The notes beneath the pieces are model-generated. The model worked only from the letters and a program-made list of their open reading frames with translations, did no database searches and was not told where the DNA came from. Both the position numbers and the translations under genes were made by a program. Positions 6,984 through 15,721 of a stretch of DNA of 33,876 bases are shown one piece after another. The stretch is from a virus, in IMG/VR virus record IMGVR_UViG_3300005581_000066, positions 1-33,876 of that record. One strand, written 5' to 3'. Each line of letters opens with the position of its first letter. Positions within the stretch are counted from its first letter, which is position 1.

Positions 6984-8223
6984 AATTTAAAATGTTTTTA
7001 AGATCAGGAAATATTTCCCAGTAATTTTTATTTTTTAGGCGGCCTTGTTCTTCAAACCATCTAATAGCATCATCTATTTTAATTTTATTTCTCTGCTTGC
7101 CTATTACATGCACTTTAATTCTGTTTAAATAATTTATCTGCTGTTCTCTATAACTAGAATTAGGAAGTTGGCGCATTACTTCTGCTGCTTTATCTAAGTA
7201 AGTAGAATAATGAGTGGGCAACAATGCTGGCATTAATTCAAAAGGCCAGGTAACTAAATTAGTACCAATTTGCCAAGTATTACCATACTCCGAAACTGGC
7301 TTATATTCTTTTGCTAGGTCGATAAACCATTGCAAAACTTCATGGTAATGTTGTACATTTAAACAGCTTAATGTAGGCAATAGATCAAGTCTATGTAGTC
7401 TAGGTTCTGTCATTAAAAGTCGTAAGTTTTCTTCAAATCTTGAAAAATCTAATCCATCTCTTATTTCTTCACCTATAGTACCCAATGCATCTAAACTGAA
7501 TGCTACAGAAAATTTATATCTAGGATGTGCTTTAACATATTCAAGAAATTTTTCAATTGTTCGCTTCTTAACATTTAAATTAGATGTAAACTTAAAAGAA
7601 ATATATCGAGAACTATGTTTTCCCCATGTTTTATCATGGATAGAAATAATCTTTTCCATAATATCAAAAGTTTCTAATTCTAGAAAAGGCTCGCCGCCTA
7701 AAAAATTATAAGTTAACGGAGTAAAATCAAATGTTAATTTACATTCTATATACTCATATAACGCTTGTAAAGTAGCATCTTTCCACGCAGTATCTACTAT
7801 AGGAATTGTACCTTTAAGTTTAGCCCATTCACTACTTACTTGTTCTGTACAATACATGCATGTTTGATTGCAAGTTGTACTTAACATTATTTCAACGTTT
7901 CTTGTAAAGTCAGAATCCATTAAACTATCAAGTGCAACCGGTGACCATTCTCTATATTTCCATTCGTTCCAGTTTTGCCAAATACTAGCCGGGTGGGAGT
8001 GTTTACAATGGCTGCAAGTTTTAGGAAAATCATTGTTTTCTATAAAGTATTTTTTATCTTCCAACAATTCTCTATTTTTCACAAATACGTTTCTGCCATA
8101 AGATGTAATCTCATCAGGAGAAAGCATTTGCGGTTCTCTTTTACAACAATTTTTTATTTCTTTTGTTGGGACATTAACATTGATGTCAGTCCACATTTTA
8201 CTGCAAGCAAGATGTTTTGTCAT
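6940..8223 (-). CDS. radical SAM protein with N-terminal twitch/SPASM-like domain (rSAM2)
   Basis: The core cluster motif CNQTCMYC is at residues 118-125 and LGGEP at 175-179. The N-terminal 75 residues hold extra cysteines, C7, CC26-27 and CSHC at 70-73, the pattern of phage radical SAM proteins with an N-terminal twitch-type auxiliary cluster domain, which is also present in rSAM3 and rSAM4. LFWFEEQGRLK-like C-terminal features are not diagnostic. The substrate is unknown; a peptide, protein or sugar is possible. The ATG overlaps the stop of the nitroreductase-like gene (ATGA at 8220-8223), and the 3' end overlaps the dehydrogenase gene by 44 bases. It is AT-rich; one sampled line is about 27% G+C. 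Confidence 0.85.
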   Translation of the reverse strand: MTKHLACSKMWTDINVNVPTKEIKNCCKREPQMLSPDEITSYGRNVFVKNRELLEDKKYFIENNDFPKTCSHCKHSHPASIWQNWNEWKYREWSPVALDSLMDSDFTRNVEIMLSTTCNQTCMYCTEQVSSEWAKLKGTIPIVDTAWKDATLQALYEYIECKLTFDFTPLTYNFLGGEPFLELETFDIMEKIISIHDKTWGKHSSRYISFKFTSNLNVKKRTIEKFLEYVKAHPRYKFSVAFSLDALGTIGEEIRDGLDFSRFEENLRLLMTEPRLHRLDLLPTLSCLNVQHYHEVLQWFIDLAKEYKPVSEYGNTWQIGTNLVTWPFELMPALLPTHYSTYLDKAAEVMRQLPNSSYREQQINYLNRIKVHVIGKQRNKIKIDDAIRWFEEQGRLKNKNYWEIFPDLKNILNYENLNDREPTDGNS

Positions 8224-9332
8224 AGTCCTAAGTGGTACCTTACATATGTAGAAAGTTCTGGTTTGTTGTCAACATCTTTGTTAGGGATGCCTACCATTTT
8301 GTGTATTAACGGACTATAATACTGTGTTGCTCCTTGTTTTTTATGCCCGATTCCCATAAAAACTATTACTTCATTTTCAATGTCATGGCCTAACATTTTA
8401 GAAATACCTGGATGGTCTTGAATACAAGCACAAAATCCAGTATCTAATCCCTTAGCATGAGCACTGAGCATAGCAAACATACTTGCAATACCAATTTCAT
8501 TTTGCATTACTTGTTTGTTATAAGTTGCATTTTTCATTTCGTGATTAAGATTGATGCCGTCGTCATCTAAAAATCTAAAAGAGAATGCAAGTATCCACGG
8601 TGCTAACAATTGAGGATTCCTAATATCGTCCATTTTTCCTTTAGCCTTGCGATCAGCTGTTTCAAAAATTTTAAATCTTAATCTAGGAACTCCTGTAAGA
8701 GGAGTAGCAGTTGACGGACCTGTTTGTACAATATTAATAAATTCAGTTGCACACAAATTAAAATGATCTACTGAACCTTCTTCTGAAGAGTTAGTATTAT
8801 CAATTATTTGTAATGCAACACTTTGATTAGTGGGGGCGGCGATTTGTGGAAGTATATAATTAGCTATTAAATCTTTTAGATAATTATGAGCATCAATTTC
8901 TGCAAACTGTCTAACTCTAGAAACACCGTTCTTCCAGTATCTATTACCTATTTTTAAAGTTTGTTCGTTAGTGTCATATCTTAAATCATTAAGATAACCA
9001 TCAATTACATATCCAACATCTCTAGTACATTTTGCCGAATCATACTGATATCCAGAATACAATCCTTCAGCAGTTCGGGCATGTTGAGATACAAATGCAA
9101 CTACTTGTTCAACTGCAAAAGATTTATTTTTTAATAAAATGTCATGGGCATTAGGTCTTACATTAGGATCAGTATTGTCAATCACATCAATGTAATAAGG
9201 AACTTTACGCTGCTTACTAGGACAATGATCATGCAGTTCTTGAATTATTTCATCAATTAACTGCTTTGATGGTACAGTGTCTTCCCAGGCATATGTAGTT
9301 GATCTGCTTTCTAAAATTTGTTGCCATTCCAT
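8220..9332 (-). CDS. nitroreductase-like flavoprotein (tentative), 370 aa
   Basis: The N-terminus ILESRSTTYAWEDTVPSKQL has the 'R.S...f...pVp...l' look of the FMN-contacting start of nitroreductases. Near the C-terminus GIASMFAMLSAHAKGLDTGF resembles the 'G.a.qnl.LaA.alGLgs' helix, followed by a VFMGIGHKK strand. Members reduce nitro groups, quinones or double bonds, or do thiazoline/flavin chemistry, with FMN. At 370 residues it is much longer than the usual 180-250, and the middle (about residues 60-290) does not match what I know of the family, so assignment is tentative. It sits between two radical SAM genes, two bases after rSAM3 and overlapping rSAM2 by ATGA, suggesting a redox partner or a further step in the same pathway. 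Confidence 0.5.
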   Translation of the reverse strand: MEWQQILESRSTTYAWEDTVPSKQLIDEIIQELHDHCPSKQRKVPYYIDVIDNTDPNVRPNAHDILLKNKSFAVEQVVAFVSQHARTAEGLYSGYQYDSAKCTRDVGYVIDGYLNDLRYDTNEQTLKIGNRYWKNGVSRVRQFAEIDAHNYLKDLIANYILPQIAAPTNQSVALQIIDNTNSSEEGSVDHFNLCATEFINIVQTGPSTATPLTGVPRLRFKIFETADRKAKGKMDDIRNPQLLAPWILAFSFRFLDDDGINLNHEMKNATYNKQVMQNEIGIASMFAMLSAHAKGLDTGFCACIQDHPGISKMLGHDIENEVIVFMGIGHKKQGATQYYSPLIHKMVGIPNKDVDNKPELSTYVRYHLGL

Positions 9333-9334
9333 TT

Positions 9335-10528
9335 TTAATTTCCTTTATATGGTCTTAACTCAGGTACGTACACAAAAAAGTCTTGTTCTCTAAGCCTATC
9401 AAGTTCAGCTGTATAATCAAAAAACTCTTGTAGGTATTTTGTATTATCTTCTGCAAACATGTAATTAATCATGTCTTTAACTTTTGGCCAATCTAAAAAA
9501 GGTTCCAATCGTTGTTTAGCTAATTCTTTTAGTGCTGTTGGTAGTACTTGTATATTTAGTGAGCGTGGGTGATTCAATATATTTAAGTAGGGTTTTAATT
9601 TACACGTAGTATCTATCCATTCAAATAGTTTATCTAAATGCAAAATATTGTAAGTCTGTATAGTACAATGTATTTGCACAACAACATTCGGCATGTTTAA
9701 AAATTGATCTATATTCTTTTCAACCATAGACCATGCTGTCGGATATCGAATATATTTGTTTAACTCTCCGTGCGCATCTATAGATGCATTTAATTGAACT
9801 TGTTTAAAACTAGACCAATATTCTATCATCTTTTTTGGAATATTTGTAAGATTGGTATTATATTTTAATTTAATATTTTTTGCAAAACCTTTGTCAATTA
9901 AGATGTCAAATAACTTATATTGTTCTATTGCAAGTGTAGGCTCACCGCCTGTAAGATAGATTTCTTCAATTGTATTTGCAATTTCTGAAACACTATCCCA
10001 AGTTTTAGTGTCCGTTGGCCACGTTAATTTTTTAAGTCTATTTTCTTCTTCAATGTTTATTTTTGTATTCGGTACTAGCTCTGCTTTTACAACTACAGAA
10101 TTCCATTCTTCTATCCATTGATTACTTGCATAAGGATTACACATTCTGCATTTTAAATTGCATAAATTACCTAATCTTAAATCTATATATTCAATATCGA
10201 GAACTGCATCTACTGCATACTCTTTAGATTCGTCGTACCATCTTTTATTGTAGTTTAATCTAGCAGACTCAACTCCAGTGTCTTCTTCTTTAAAACACCG
10301 AACACACATTTCTGGTCTAGTACCAGAAAGCATTTCTTGTCTTATCTGTTGATATGTTGGACTATTCCAAACTTCACTAGGTTTGTTTTTAAAAATTTTT
10401 AAAGAGTTGCCTTGAGTATCTTTAATAACATTTTTTCCCGGAGTACTGTTACAACAAACTCTATATACCCCAGATGCATTAGTAGCAAGGCTATTCCAAG
10501 GAACTGTACAAAATGTATTTGATTTCAT
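9335..10528 (-). CDS. radical SAM protein with N-terminal twitch-like domain (rSAM3)
   Basis: The start is placed at the ATG at 10528-10526 because it forms an ATGA overlap with the upstream stop and begins MKSNTFCTVPW, matching the domain start of rSAM4 (TWCILPW). The longer frame from 10576 would add 16 unlikely residues. Numbered from this start, auxiliary cysteines are C7, CC25-26 and C75/C78, the core motif CNLKCRMC is at 123-130 and TGGEP at 193-197. The order DLRLGNLCNLKC is shared with rSAM4 (DLRFGTKCQLAC), so these two are close paralogues. Product about 397 residues. The substrate is unknown; its position between the nitroreductase-like and 2OG oxygenase genes suggests a shared multi-step modification. 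Confidence 0.88.
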   Translation of the reverse strand: MKSNTFCTVPWNSLATNASGVYRVCCNSTPGKNVIKDTQGNSLKIFKNKPSEVWNSPTYQQIRQEMLSGTRPEMCVRCFKEEDTGVESARLNYNKRWYDESKEYAVDAVLDIEYIDLRLGNLCNLKCRMCNPYASNQWIEEWNSVVVKAELVPNTKINIEEENRLKKLTWPTDTKTWDSVSEIANTIEEIYLTGGEPTLAIEQYKLFDILIDKGFAKNIKLKYNTNLTNIPKKMIEYWSSFKQVQLNASIDAHGELNKYIRYPTAWSMVEKNIDQFLNMPNVVVQIHCTIQTYNILHLDKLFEWIDTTCKLKPYLNILNHPRSLNIQVLPTALKELAKQRLEPFLDWPKVKDMINYMFAEDNTKYLQEFFDYTAELDRLREQDFFVYVPELRPYKGN

Positions 10529-11442
10529 TCTATCTCTTTTAAAAATGTTAATAGCAGACCCATTTTTACAGCCCATTGCTGTCCGGGATTAGTACCTTTA
10601 TTAGTTGCATGTAGCTGAACTGCATCAAACACATAGGGAGCACCGGGGCGCCATTCACCTGTTAATTCTGGTGTTAATCCTGTTAGTCTAGCTCTAGGAG
10701 TATAACTAAGATATTGCTTATAGTGTGCTTCATCATACTGTACTGAGTTTAATTCTCTCGGGATTAAACTACCATCATTGTTGTAAAAATCAACTGTCGT
10801 ATGATCACTGCAAATAGGATATGTAGTTGCAGGAGGAGGCGCACTACTAGCATGATTATAAACATGTGCAAAATCACAATGTCTCTGATGAAAAAATACA
10901 CCGTGACTTACTGTATCTGGGCTGTTACCTATCCACATAGGAATAAGAACATTTCTCCATGGCGTAAATTTTCGTTGTTCATGATTCTCAGGAATTTTTC
11001 TTAAACTATTTTCCCAATCAGTTCTGCGGGTACTATCATTATGTAACCCATATTGGCTAGGTGTAATTAAAAAATTCCCGCCAACTGCTGGGCTTTTACT
11101 ACAACCCGGGACAATTTGTTCTAACTTATCTAAAAATTTAGTAGCAACAATATCTAAATTACCGCTGGCAAAAATAGTGCCGTTTGCATTATGCCTTACA
11201 TTATGGCATCCAGCAAATGCAAATGCGTACATCCAAGATAATTCGTCTGCATCAAACATAATATCGTGACAAACAGCAGGTTCAAAATGTCTACGCATAG
11301 AATCCATTGCATCATCACTAGTTAGGTCCGGCATGTAAGATTCATACTGTTGTGTATTATCTGCCCACGCACTTTTAATTTTTTCGATTTCTTGACGAAC
11401 AGGTTGTATGTTCTTTTGGTCACCGTGTATTGAAATATACAT
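10525..11442 (-). CDS. 2-oxoglutarate/Fe(II)-dependent oxygenase-like protein, 305 aa
   Basis: Such enzymes use Fe(II), O2 and 2-oxoglutarate to hydroxylate, desaturate or otherwise oxidise a substrate. The iron-binding facial triad is visible as H134-x-D136 (YGLHNDS) and distal H278 (FDAVQLHATNKG). K293, 15 residues later (QWAVKMGLLLTF), is placed to bind the 2OG carboxylate. Spacing and the final beta strands fit the double-stranded beta-helix fold. I cannot assign a named subfamily. The ATG is set by AGGAGA (11449-11454) six bases upstream, in one of the few gaps (15 bases) of the island. The 3' stop overlaps the rSAM3 start. Its place between radical SAM genes suggests hydroxylation or oxidation of the same substrate. 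Confidence 0.72.
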   Translation of the reverse strand: MYISIHGDQKNIQPVRQEIEKIKSAWADNTQQYESYMPDLTSDDAMDSMRRHFEPAVCHDIMFDADELSWMYAFAFAGCHNVRHNANGTIFASGNLDIVATKFLDKLEQIVPGCSKSPAVGGNFLITPSQYGLHNDSTRRTDWENSLRKIPENHEQRKFTPWRNVLIPMWIGNSPDTVSHGVFFHQRHCDFAHVYNHASSAPPPATTYPICSDHTTVDFYNNDGSLIPRELNSVQYDEAHYKQYLSYTPRARLTGLTPELTGEWRPGAPYVFDAVQLHATNKGTNPGQQWAVKMGLLLTFLKEIE

Positions 11443-11457
11443 TTTAATTCTCCTAAT

Positions 11458-12858
11458 TTATTTAAAGATGTCAGACATTTCGGAAAAAGTAGTATAAAAA
11501 CTTATGTCTCTTTGTGCATCAATTTTTTCTAAATAATCTTTCATTTCTAGCAATCTTCCACTCCAATCTTCTGACTTCATGAAACTGATCATGCCTCTTA
11601 ATCTTTTTACACCATATTGATTATTCAACCACTGTTCTTTAGAAACCTTACCCTTGCTTTTTTCAGATAAACATAGTTCCCAGTTTTCTTCAAACCATGG
11701 TATAAATTCTTCATATTTCTTTTCACACGTATCTTTAAACCACTGTGGCAGTACTTTTACATTTAAAAATGCAGGCCAGTATACAAAATGATAGTTAATA
11801 CCACCTGCGCCTAATGGCCACATATTAATTTTCTTAAAATTCTGTTGTAATTTCCAACGTAAAAAATCTGGAATATAATAGATATTTAATGCATTAACTG
11901 CACAAGCTATAGTAACTTCTACATTGTCAGGTGTTTGCTCATCTAAAATTTTAAACACTTCTGTAGTTCTTTCCCACTTGCTAGGATAACGTATGTACTC
12001 ATTCATTGACCCTATACTGTCCACACTATAATGAAAGCGCACAATCTTAAAATGACTCCATAACTCAAATAGGTCTTCACGCCATTCAACTCCATTGCTG
12101 TTGTAACGTATCTCAATATCTTTAGCACGACCTTGACGAATAATTTCTTCAAGAATTTCGTAATGTTCGTCAATGATCAGCGGTTCTCCTCCGGCAAAGT
12201 AGACCTGTTGCATGTGGGGAATTTGTTCATAGAACTGCTGCCAGAACACAGGATTTTGTTTGTGCCAATTATAACTGCTGCCGTTGATGCTGCCTTTATT
12301 ATCCCATTGCCATATTTTTTTGACTCCCTCATTTTCTAATGTAGGAAATACTTTCTGCCAATCTTTGATCCAGCCACTGCTGTCATGGGGACTGCACATG
12401 ATGCAGGCTAGTTGGCACTTAGTCCCAAAACGCAAATCAATGTAGGCTAATTGTGGAGGAACACTGCCGTCTTCGTTAGTTTCATTAATCAACTTGTCTA
12501 CATCAACACGCTGTCTCCAATACTCAGTTTCCCACATTCTTTTACTGTTATGTCCCGCTGCTTCTTCTTTGTAGCATTTAGTGCAGCTAGGCGGTTGTTC
12601 TCCTGCAAGCATCTGCTTACGAACATTCTTCATGTAGTTGCTATTCCAGGCTGTTTGAAAGTCTGTGTTGTTGAGATTACTAGGTAAACCTTCATCGTTT
12701 TTAAGTACTCCAACTTGTGATCCGCCTACTTTTTCTTCGTTAGTGGCGGCGACACCGCTAGCATTAGCCGTGCAACATACTCGCATACTACCGTCAGGGC
12801 GTGTGCTAAGATGTACCCAAGGAAGGATACACCATGTTTTAGAAGGGTAATTATTCAT
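11458..12858 (-). CDS. radical SAM protein with N-terminal twitch-like domain (rSAM4)
   Basis: The largest of the five radical SAM proteins (466 residues). The N-terminal auxiliary domain has C10 (TWCILPWVHLSTRPDGS), CC28-29 and CTKC at 92-95. The core motif CQLACIMC is at 148-155 and AGGEP at 222-226. Paralogous to rSAM3. The C-terminal 150 residues are rich in Trp and charged residues and have no further Cys run. G+C is uneven: 60-base lines in the 5' half count about 48-52%, while one line near the 3' end counts about 28%, hinting at a mosaic gene. The ATG overlaps the rSAM5 stop (TAATG at 12856-12860). Substrate unknown. Confidence 0.88.
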   Translation of the reverse strand: MNNYPSKTWCILPWVHLSTRPDGSMRVCCTANASGVAATNEEKVGGSQVGVLKNDEGLPSNLNNTDFQTAWNSNYMKNVRKQMLAGEQPPSCTKCYKEEAAGHNSKRMWETEYWRQRVDVDKLINETNEDGSVPPQLAYIDLRFGTKCQLACIMCSPHDSSGWIKDWQKVFPTLENEGVKKIWQWDNKGSINGSSYNWHKQNPVFWQQFYEQIPHMQQVYFAGGEPLIIDEHYEILEEIIRQGRAKDIEIRYNSNGVEWREDLFELWSHFKIVRFHYSVDSIGSMNEYIRYPSKWERTTEVFKILDEQTPDNVEVTIACAVNALNIYYIPDFLRWKLQQNFKKINMWPLGAGGINYHFVYWPAFLNVKVLPQWFKDTCEKKYEEFIPWFEENWELCLSEKSKGKVSKEQWLNNQYGVKRLRGMISFMKSEDWSGRLLEMKDYLEKIDAQRDISFYTTFSEMSDIFK

Positions 12859-14030
12859 TATTTAAATTGTTCCTCAAATGCGTCATATTTTGTGCCGCAA
12901 GTTTTTGCACATACAGCAAGTTTGCCATCTGCGCAACTAGATTTTTTCCAACTATTAGGAATAAGGTCTTGCATAAATTTACCATTTACAATACTTTCTA
13001 AATTTAATTTAGTAGCATTGAGGTTGTCCTTGCCAACTTGTTCTATCAAGTTCCATATTTGTCCACCTTTAGGAGTCCAGTACCAAACATACATTTGTCC
13101 AGCTGTCCAACAACAAGGTTGCACAATACCTTCTGCTGAAATATAAAGACTTTTTTCTTCTGCTACTTTACATTTGATTGGAACTTCATCCCAATATTTT
13201 TCCATTGGTTTTTTCTTTTCAGTGTCTTTATGGAAGACTTGTGGAAAAATATACCCTGCTAAATCTTCTTGCTTACTTGGTAAAAATTTAATAGGGGCTT
13301 CTGATTTGGCAATCTTACTGAGTTCTTCTAAAGCAGCATTTCGATATTTAGGATTAGCAGGTGCTTGTAATAATGTAGTTGCGATTCCTTTACGATTAGC
13401 AGCTTGATGCATTTCTTTAGTAACACCGCTGGCATTACTAAAAAATCTAGCAGACTTTTTAAATTGAAATCGTTCAAACCCCATAGATTTTGACAATGCT
13501 TCTGCAGCATCTACTTGGTGTTCGTTATGTGCAAATACAATATAATCCCAACGTGCTCTGCCGCCGGCTGCAATAAATGCAGATGCATTTTCCATAATTT
13601 TAGACCAAACGGTATTTTGTCTATATAGATGATTAGTATCTTCTAATCCGTCTATACTAAAAGTAACGTATCCTTTAGGGCCTAATACTTGTGCAAGTGT
13701 TTTCCACCACTCAGGCTTCTTAGCCGACCCGTTTGTCATCATGCTGAGATTCATTTTAGGATTATGTTCTCTAAAATAAGCAAAGGCTTCTAATGTATCT
13801 CTTGCAACAATTGGATCACCATAGTTTCCACACATGTACATACGATCTAACTGTGCTATAAAGTTAGGTTCAAATATACGTTTAATATCTTCTATGAATA
13901 GTTCAGTACCCGGAAGTTGTGGATTTTCTTGACCGCCATTAATGTTACGAGCGCACATAGGACAGGCTGCATTACAGTTATCTGTAATTTCTAAGTGTAC
14001 TGCCTTAATTTCATTATATGTGTATAACAT
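12858..14030 (-). CDS. radical SAM protein with C-terminal SPASM domain (rSAM5)
   Basis: The core motif CNAACPMC is at residues 19-26, at the very N-terminus, so the twitch domain of rSAM2-4 is absent. The SAM-ribose/methionine region reads CGNYGDP (67-73) instead of GGEP, a variant seen in some radical SAM families, and FSIDGLEDTN (124-133) is the typical strand 5. The C-terminus has the SPASM layout: C287, then CC306-307 after an 'aeGiVqPCCW' turn, and C366, C374, C378. SPASM proteins bind auxiliary Fe-S clusters and act on peptides, proteins or aminoglycoside-type sugars. The ATG is coupled to the 72-residue gene (TAATG) and the stop to rSAM4. Confidence 0.88.
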   Translation of the reverse strand: MLYTYNEIKAVHLEITDNCNAACPMCARNINGGQENPQLPGTELFIEDIKRIFEPNFIAQLDRMYMCGNYGDPIVARDTLEAFAYFREHNPKMNLSMMTNGSAKKPEWWKTLAQVLGPKGYVTFSIDGLEDTNHLYRQNTVWSKIMENASAFIAAGGRARWDYIVFAHNEHQVDAAEALSKSMGFERFQFKKSARFFSNASGVTKEMHQAANRKGIATTLLQAPANPKYRNAALEELSKIAKSEAPIKFLPSKQEDLAGYIFPQVFHKDTEKKKPMEKYWDEVPIKCKVAEEKSLYISAEGIVQPCCWTAGQMYVWYWTPKGGQIWNLIEQVGKDNLNATKLNLESIVNGKFMQDLIPNSWKKSSCADGKLAVCAKTCGTKYDAFEEQFK

Positions 14031-14248
14031 TATTCCATCACTAATTTTATTTCTTTTGCAGGGCCAACACGACTAGGAAGGTCTCCGTACTTTTCTACAT
14101 AGTCTTTAATAACAGCTCGATACCAATTTTGACTGTTATGATAGGCTTGAACATTATACTTGTAGATGTTGTTATTTGTAGCTTCCATAACTGTTAATGC
14201 TCTAGCTGCTTCTTTTTGTAAGTCTCGTAATTCAAGATTGTCTATCAT
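14030..14248 (-). CDS. small hypothetical protein, 72 aa
   Basis: A short gene locked between the methyltransferase-like gene (ATGA overlap at 14245-14248) and rSAM5 (TAATG at 14028-14032), so all three are translationally coupled. The sequence is helical and charged: LELRDLQKEAARALTVMEAT, then NVQAYHNSQNWYRAVIKDYV and GDLPSRVGPAKEI. It has no Cys, no Gly-rich or Thr/Ser-rich core and no leader-peptide cleavage motif, so it does not look like a classic ribosomal-peptide precursor. A small partner or carrier for rSAM5 is possible, but only from position. Confidence 0.65.
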   Translation of the reverse strand: MIDNLELRDLQKEAARALTVMEATNNNIYKYNVQAYHNSQNWYRAVIKDYVEKYGDLPSRVGPAKEIKLVME

Positions 14249-15063
14249 GGTCTTCCTATAAGCATTACTCGCTTATACCCTTTAAGTTGAAGCTCACCTT
14301 CAAATAAAATTTCGTTCATTGGAAACTTCTTTTTCATATGGTTAACGCTATGCACACAATTAATATGGCCTTCACCATCAAACATATTATTGCTGTGTAT
14401 TGCCACAATAGGATTAGATTCTAGTTCTTTAAATCTAATCTGATGAAACCAATCTTCGCTCATGTGCTCTGCACTTGTGTTAATAATTAGGTCAGGTACA
14501 AATTTTTCTACATATTCTGTGTTTTCTTTAAAATTAGTAACAGGCCATTCGTATCCGTTTTTGTGCAATGTTAATTTGTTTATATCTGCACACACAGCTT
14601 TAACTTTATAATTTTCAAGATACTTTAAATTAAATGTATAATCGCTAGCTTCACAAAAAGATTTTTCAAGATCTAAAATTCTAATTTTGTCAAATTTTAA
14701 TATTTTATCATATATACTAACTAGCTGACCAAACCAGCCTCCCATAATTACAATATTGGAATATTTAATTCCTAATTTAGATAGTTCTTCTATAAGCCAT
14801 ATTTTACTTCGAATTTGACTTCTGCTTAACCCGTCTTTAATCGGTTGTATATCATTATTTTTAGAAAAGGAGTTAATTGAACTAAACAACTCGTCTCTGT
14901 TAAGTCGCTTAAGACAATAATTAAGCATAGACTCATTAACGTTTTCTGCTCTTAAGACATTAATGATATCATGTATAAACGCCCTGTCTTCTCCTTTTTT
15001 TAAAAACTCACAATAAGTTTCTAATCCAAATAATAACTCAACTGCATCGTTTTTATTTTCCAT
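14245..15063 (-). CDS. class I SAM-dependent methyltransferase-like protein, 272 aa
   Basis: The Rossmann-like core starts about residue 100: a strand with VIMGGWFGQL (105-114) is the glycine-rich SAM loop, RILDLEK puts an acidic residue (D132) at the end of strand 2 for the ribose, CADINKL follows about residue 158, and PDLIINTSAEHM (191-201) is motif IV. The 95-residue N-terminal helical extension is unrecognised. The substrate may be a sugar, protein or small molecule; context favours the glycan or radical SAM product. It overlaps the upstream glycosyltransferase-like gene by 11 bases and the 72-residue gene by four. It is strongly AT-rich, about 23% G+C in one sampled line. Confidence 0.7.
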   Translation of the reverse strand: MENKNDAVELLFGLETYCEFLKKGEDRAFIHDIINVLRAENVNESMLNYCLKRLNRDELFSSINSFSKNNDIQPIKDGLSRSQIRSKIWLIEELSKLGIKYSNIVIMGGWFGQLVSIYDKILKFDKIRILDLEKSFCEASDYTFNLKYLENYKVKAVCADINKLTLHKNGYEWPVTNFKENTEYVEKFVPDLIINTSAEHMSEDWFHQIRFKELESNPIVAIHSNNMFDGEGHINCVHSVNHMKKKFPMNEILFEGELQLKGYKRVMLIGRP

Positions 15064-15721
15064 ATTGTTTCTCTAACCATTCAAAATCATTGATCATTTT
15101 TAATGCGTCAACATTATTTGAATTGTTAGTTCCATATAATGCTCCTGCTTTAGCACCTGCTAATGCATAGTCTCCGTAAATTCTATCTGCACCTTTAGTA
15201 CACCATGCAGTTAATCTTTGCTGAGTTTCATCTGATTTTTGTCTATCAATTATTTTACTTGATAATTTACAACATTCTCTAAATGCACTCTTCCAAGTGT
15301 TAAAAGGATCACTGTTAAATGCTGTAATATTGCTAACTTCTAAAACTGGTTTAAACTTTTCACTAATACTAGTTGTCATATCTGGCTTTGTAACATCCAT
15401 ATTAATTGTCATACTTCTAGGTAATAACTTTACTCCGCCATTTCCATATTCTAAATCATTTATAGGATTGATACTTCTCCATACATGCACAGTGTCTAAC
15501 AATTTAGTTTTATAACTAAAATCAAAAGTATCAAGTATTACTGCATCACCATCTACAACCCAAAACATATGTGTGAAACATTTTTTTGCAGCCATTATAT
15601 GTGCTCGATGGATGCCTTTAACTCCATGCACACGTTTAGCCAAGGGAAATCTAGACGCTAATCTTTGCCAGTTTTCATCAGCATTAGGTTCATTATAACT
15701 TATAAAAACAATATCGTACAT
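15053..15721 (-). CDS. glycosyltransferase-like protein, paralogue A1, 222 aa
   Basis: N-terminal strand YDIVFISYNEPNADENW is followed by KRVHGVKGIHRAH and a VVDGDA motif (residues 55-60) that fits the DxD metal/nucleotide-sugar site of GT-A glycosyltransferases. YGNGGVKLLPR (92-102) is a conserved element shared with the next gene. GT-A enzymes move a sugar from a nucleotide donor to an acceptor in the cytoplasm. Donor and acceptor are unknown. It is about 85 residues shorter than its paralogue 15721-16647, mainly at the C-terminus. The start overlaps that gene's stop (TAATG); the stop lies 11 bases inside the methyltransferase-like gene. Confidence 0.65.
   Translation of the reverse strand: MYDIVFISYNEPNADENWQRLASRFPLAKRVHGVKGIHRAHIMAAKKCFTHMFWVVDGDAVILDTFDFSYKTKLLDTVHVWRSINPINDLEYGNGGVKLLPRSMTINMDVTKPDMTTSISEKFKPVLEVSNITAFNSDPFNTWKSAFRECCKLSSKIIDRQKSDETQQRLTAWCTKGADRIYGDYALAGAKAGALYGTNNSNNVDALKMINDFEWLEKQYGK

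Noticed and set aside
10529-10576. Upstream ATG of rSAM3 giving 16 extra residues
   Set aside because: The internal ATG at 10528 makes the ATGA overlap used elsewhere in the island and aligns with the domain start of rSAM4; the extra residues match nothing.
14030-14248. Classic RiPP precursor for the radical SAM genes
   Set aside because: The only small gene in the right place lacks Cys, a Gly/Ser/Thr-rich core and a leader cleavage motif; kept only as a possible partner.
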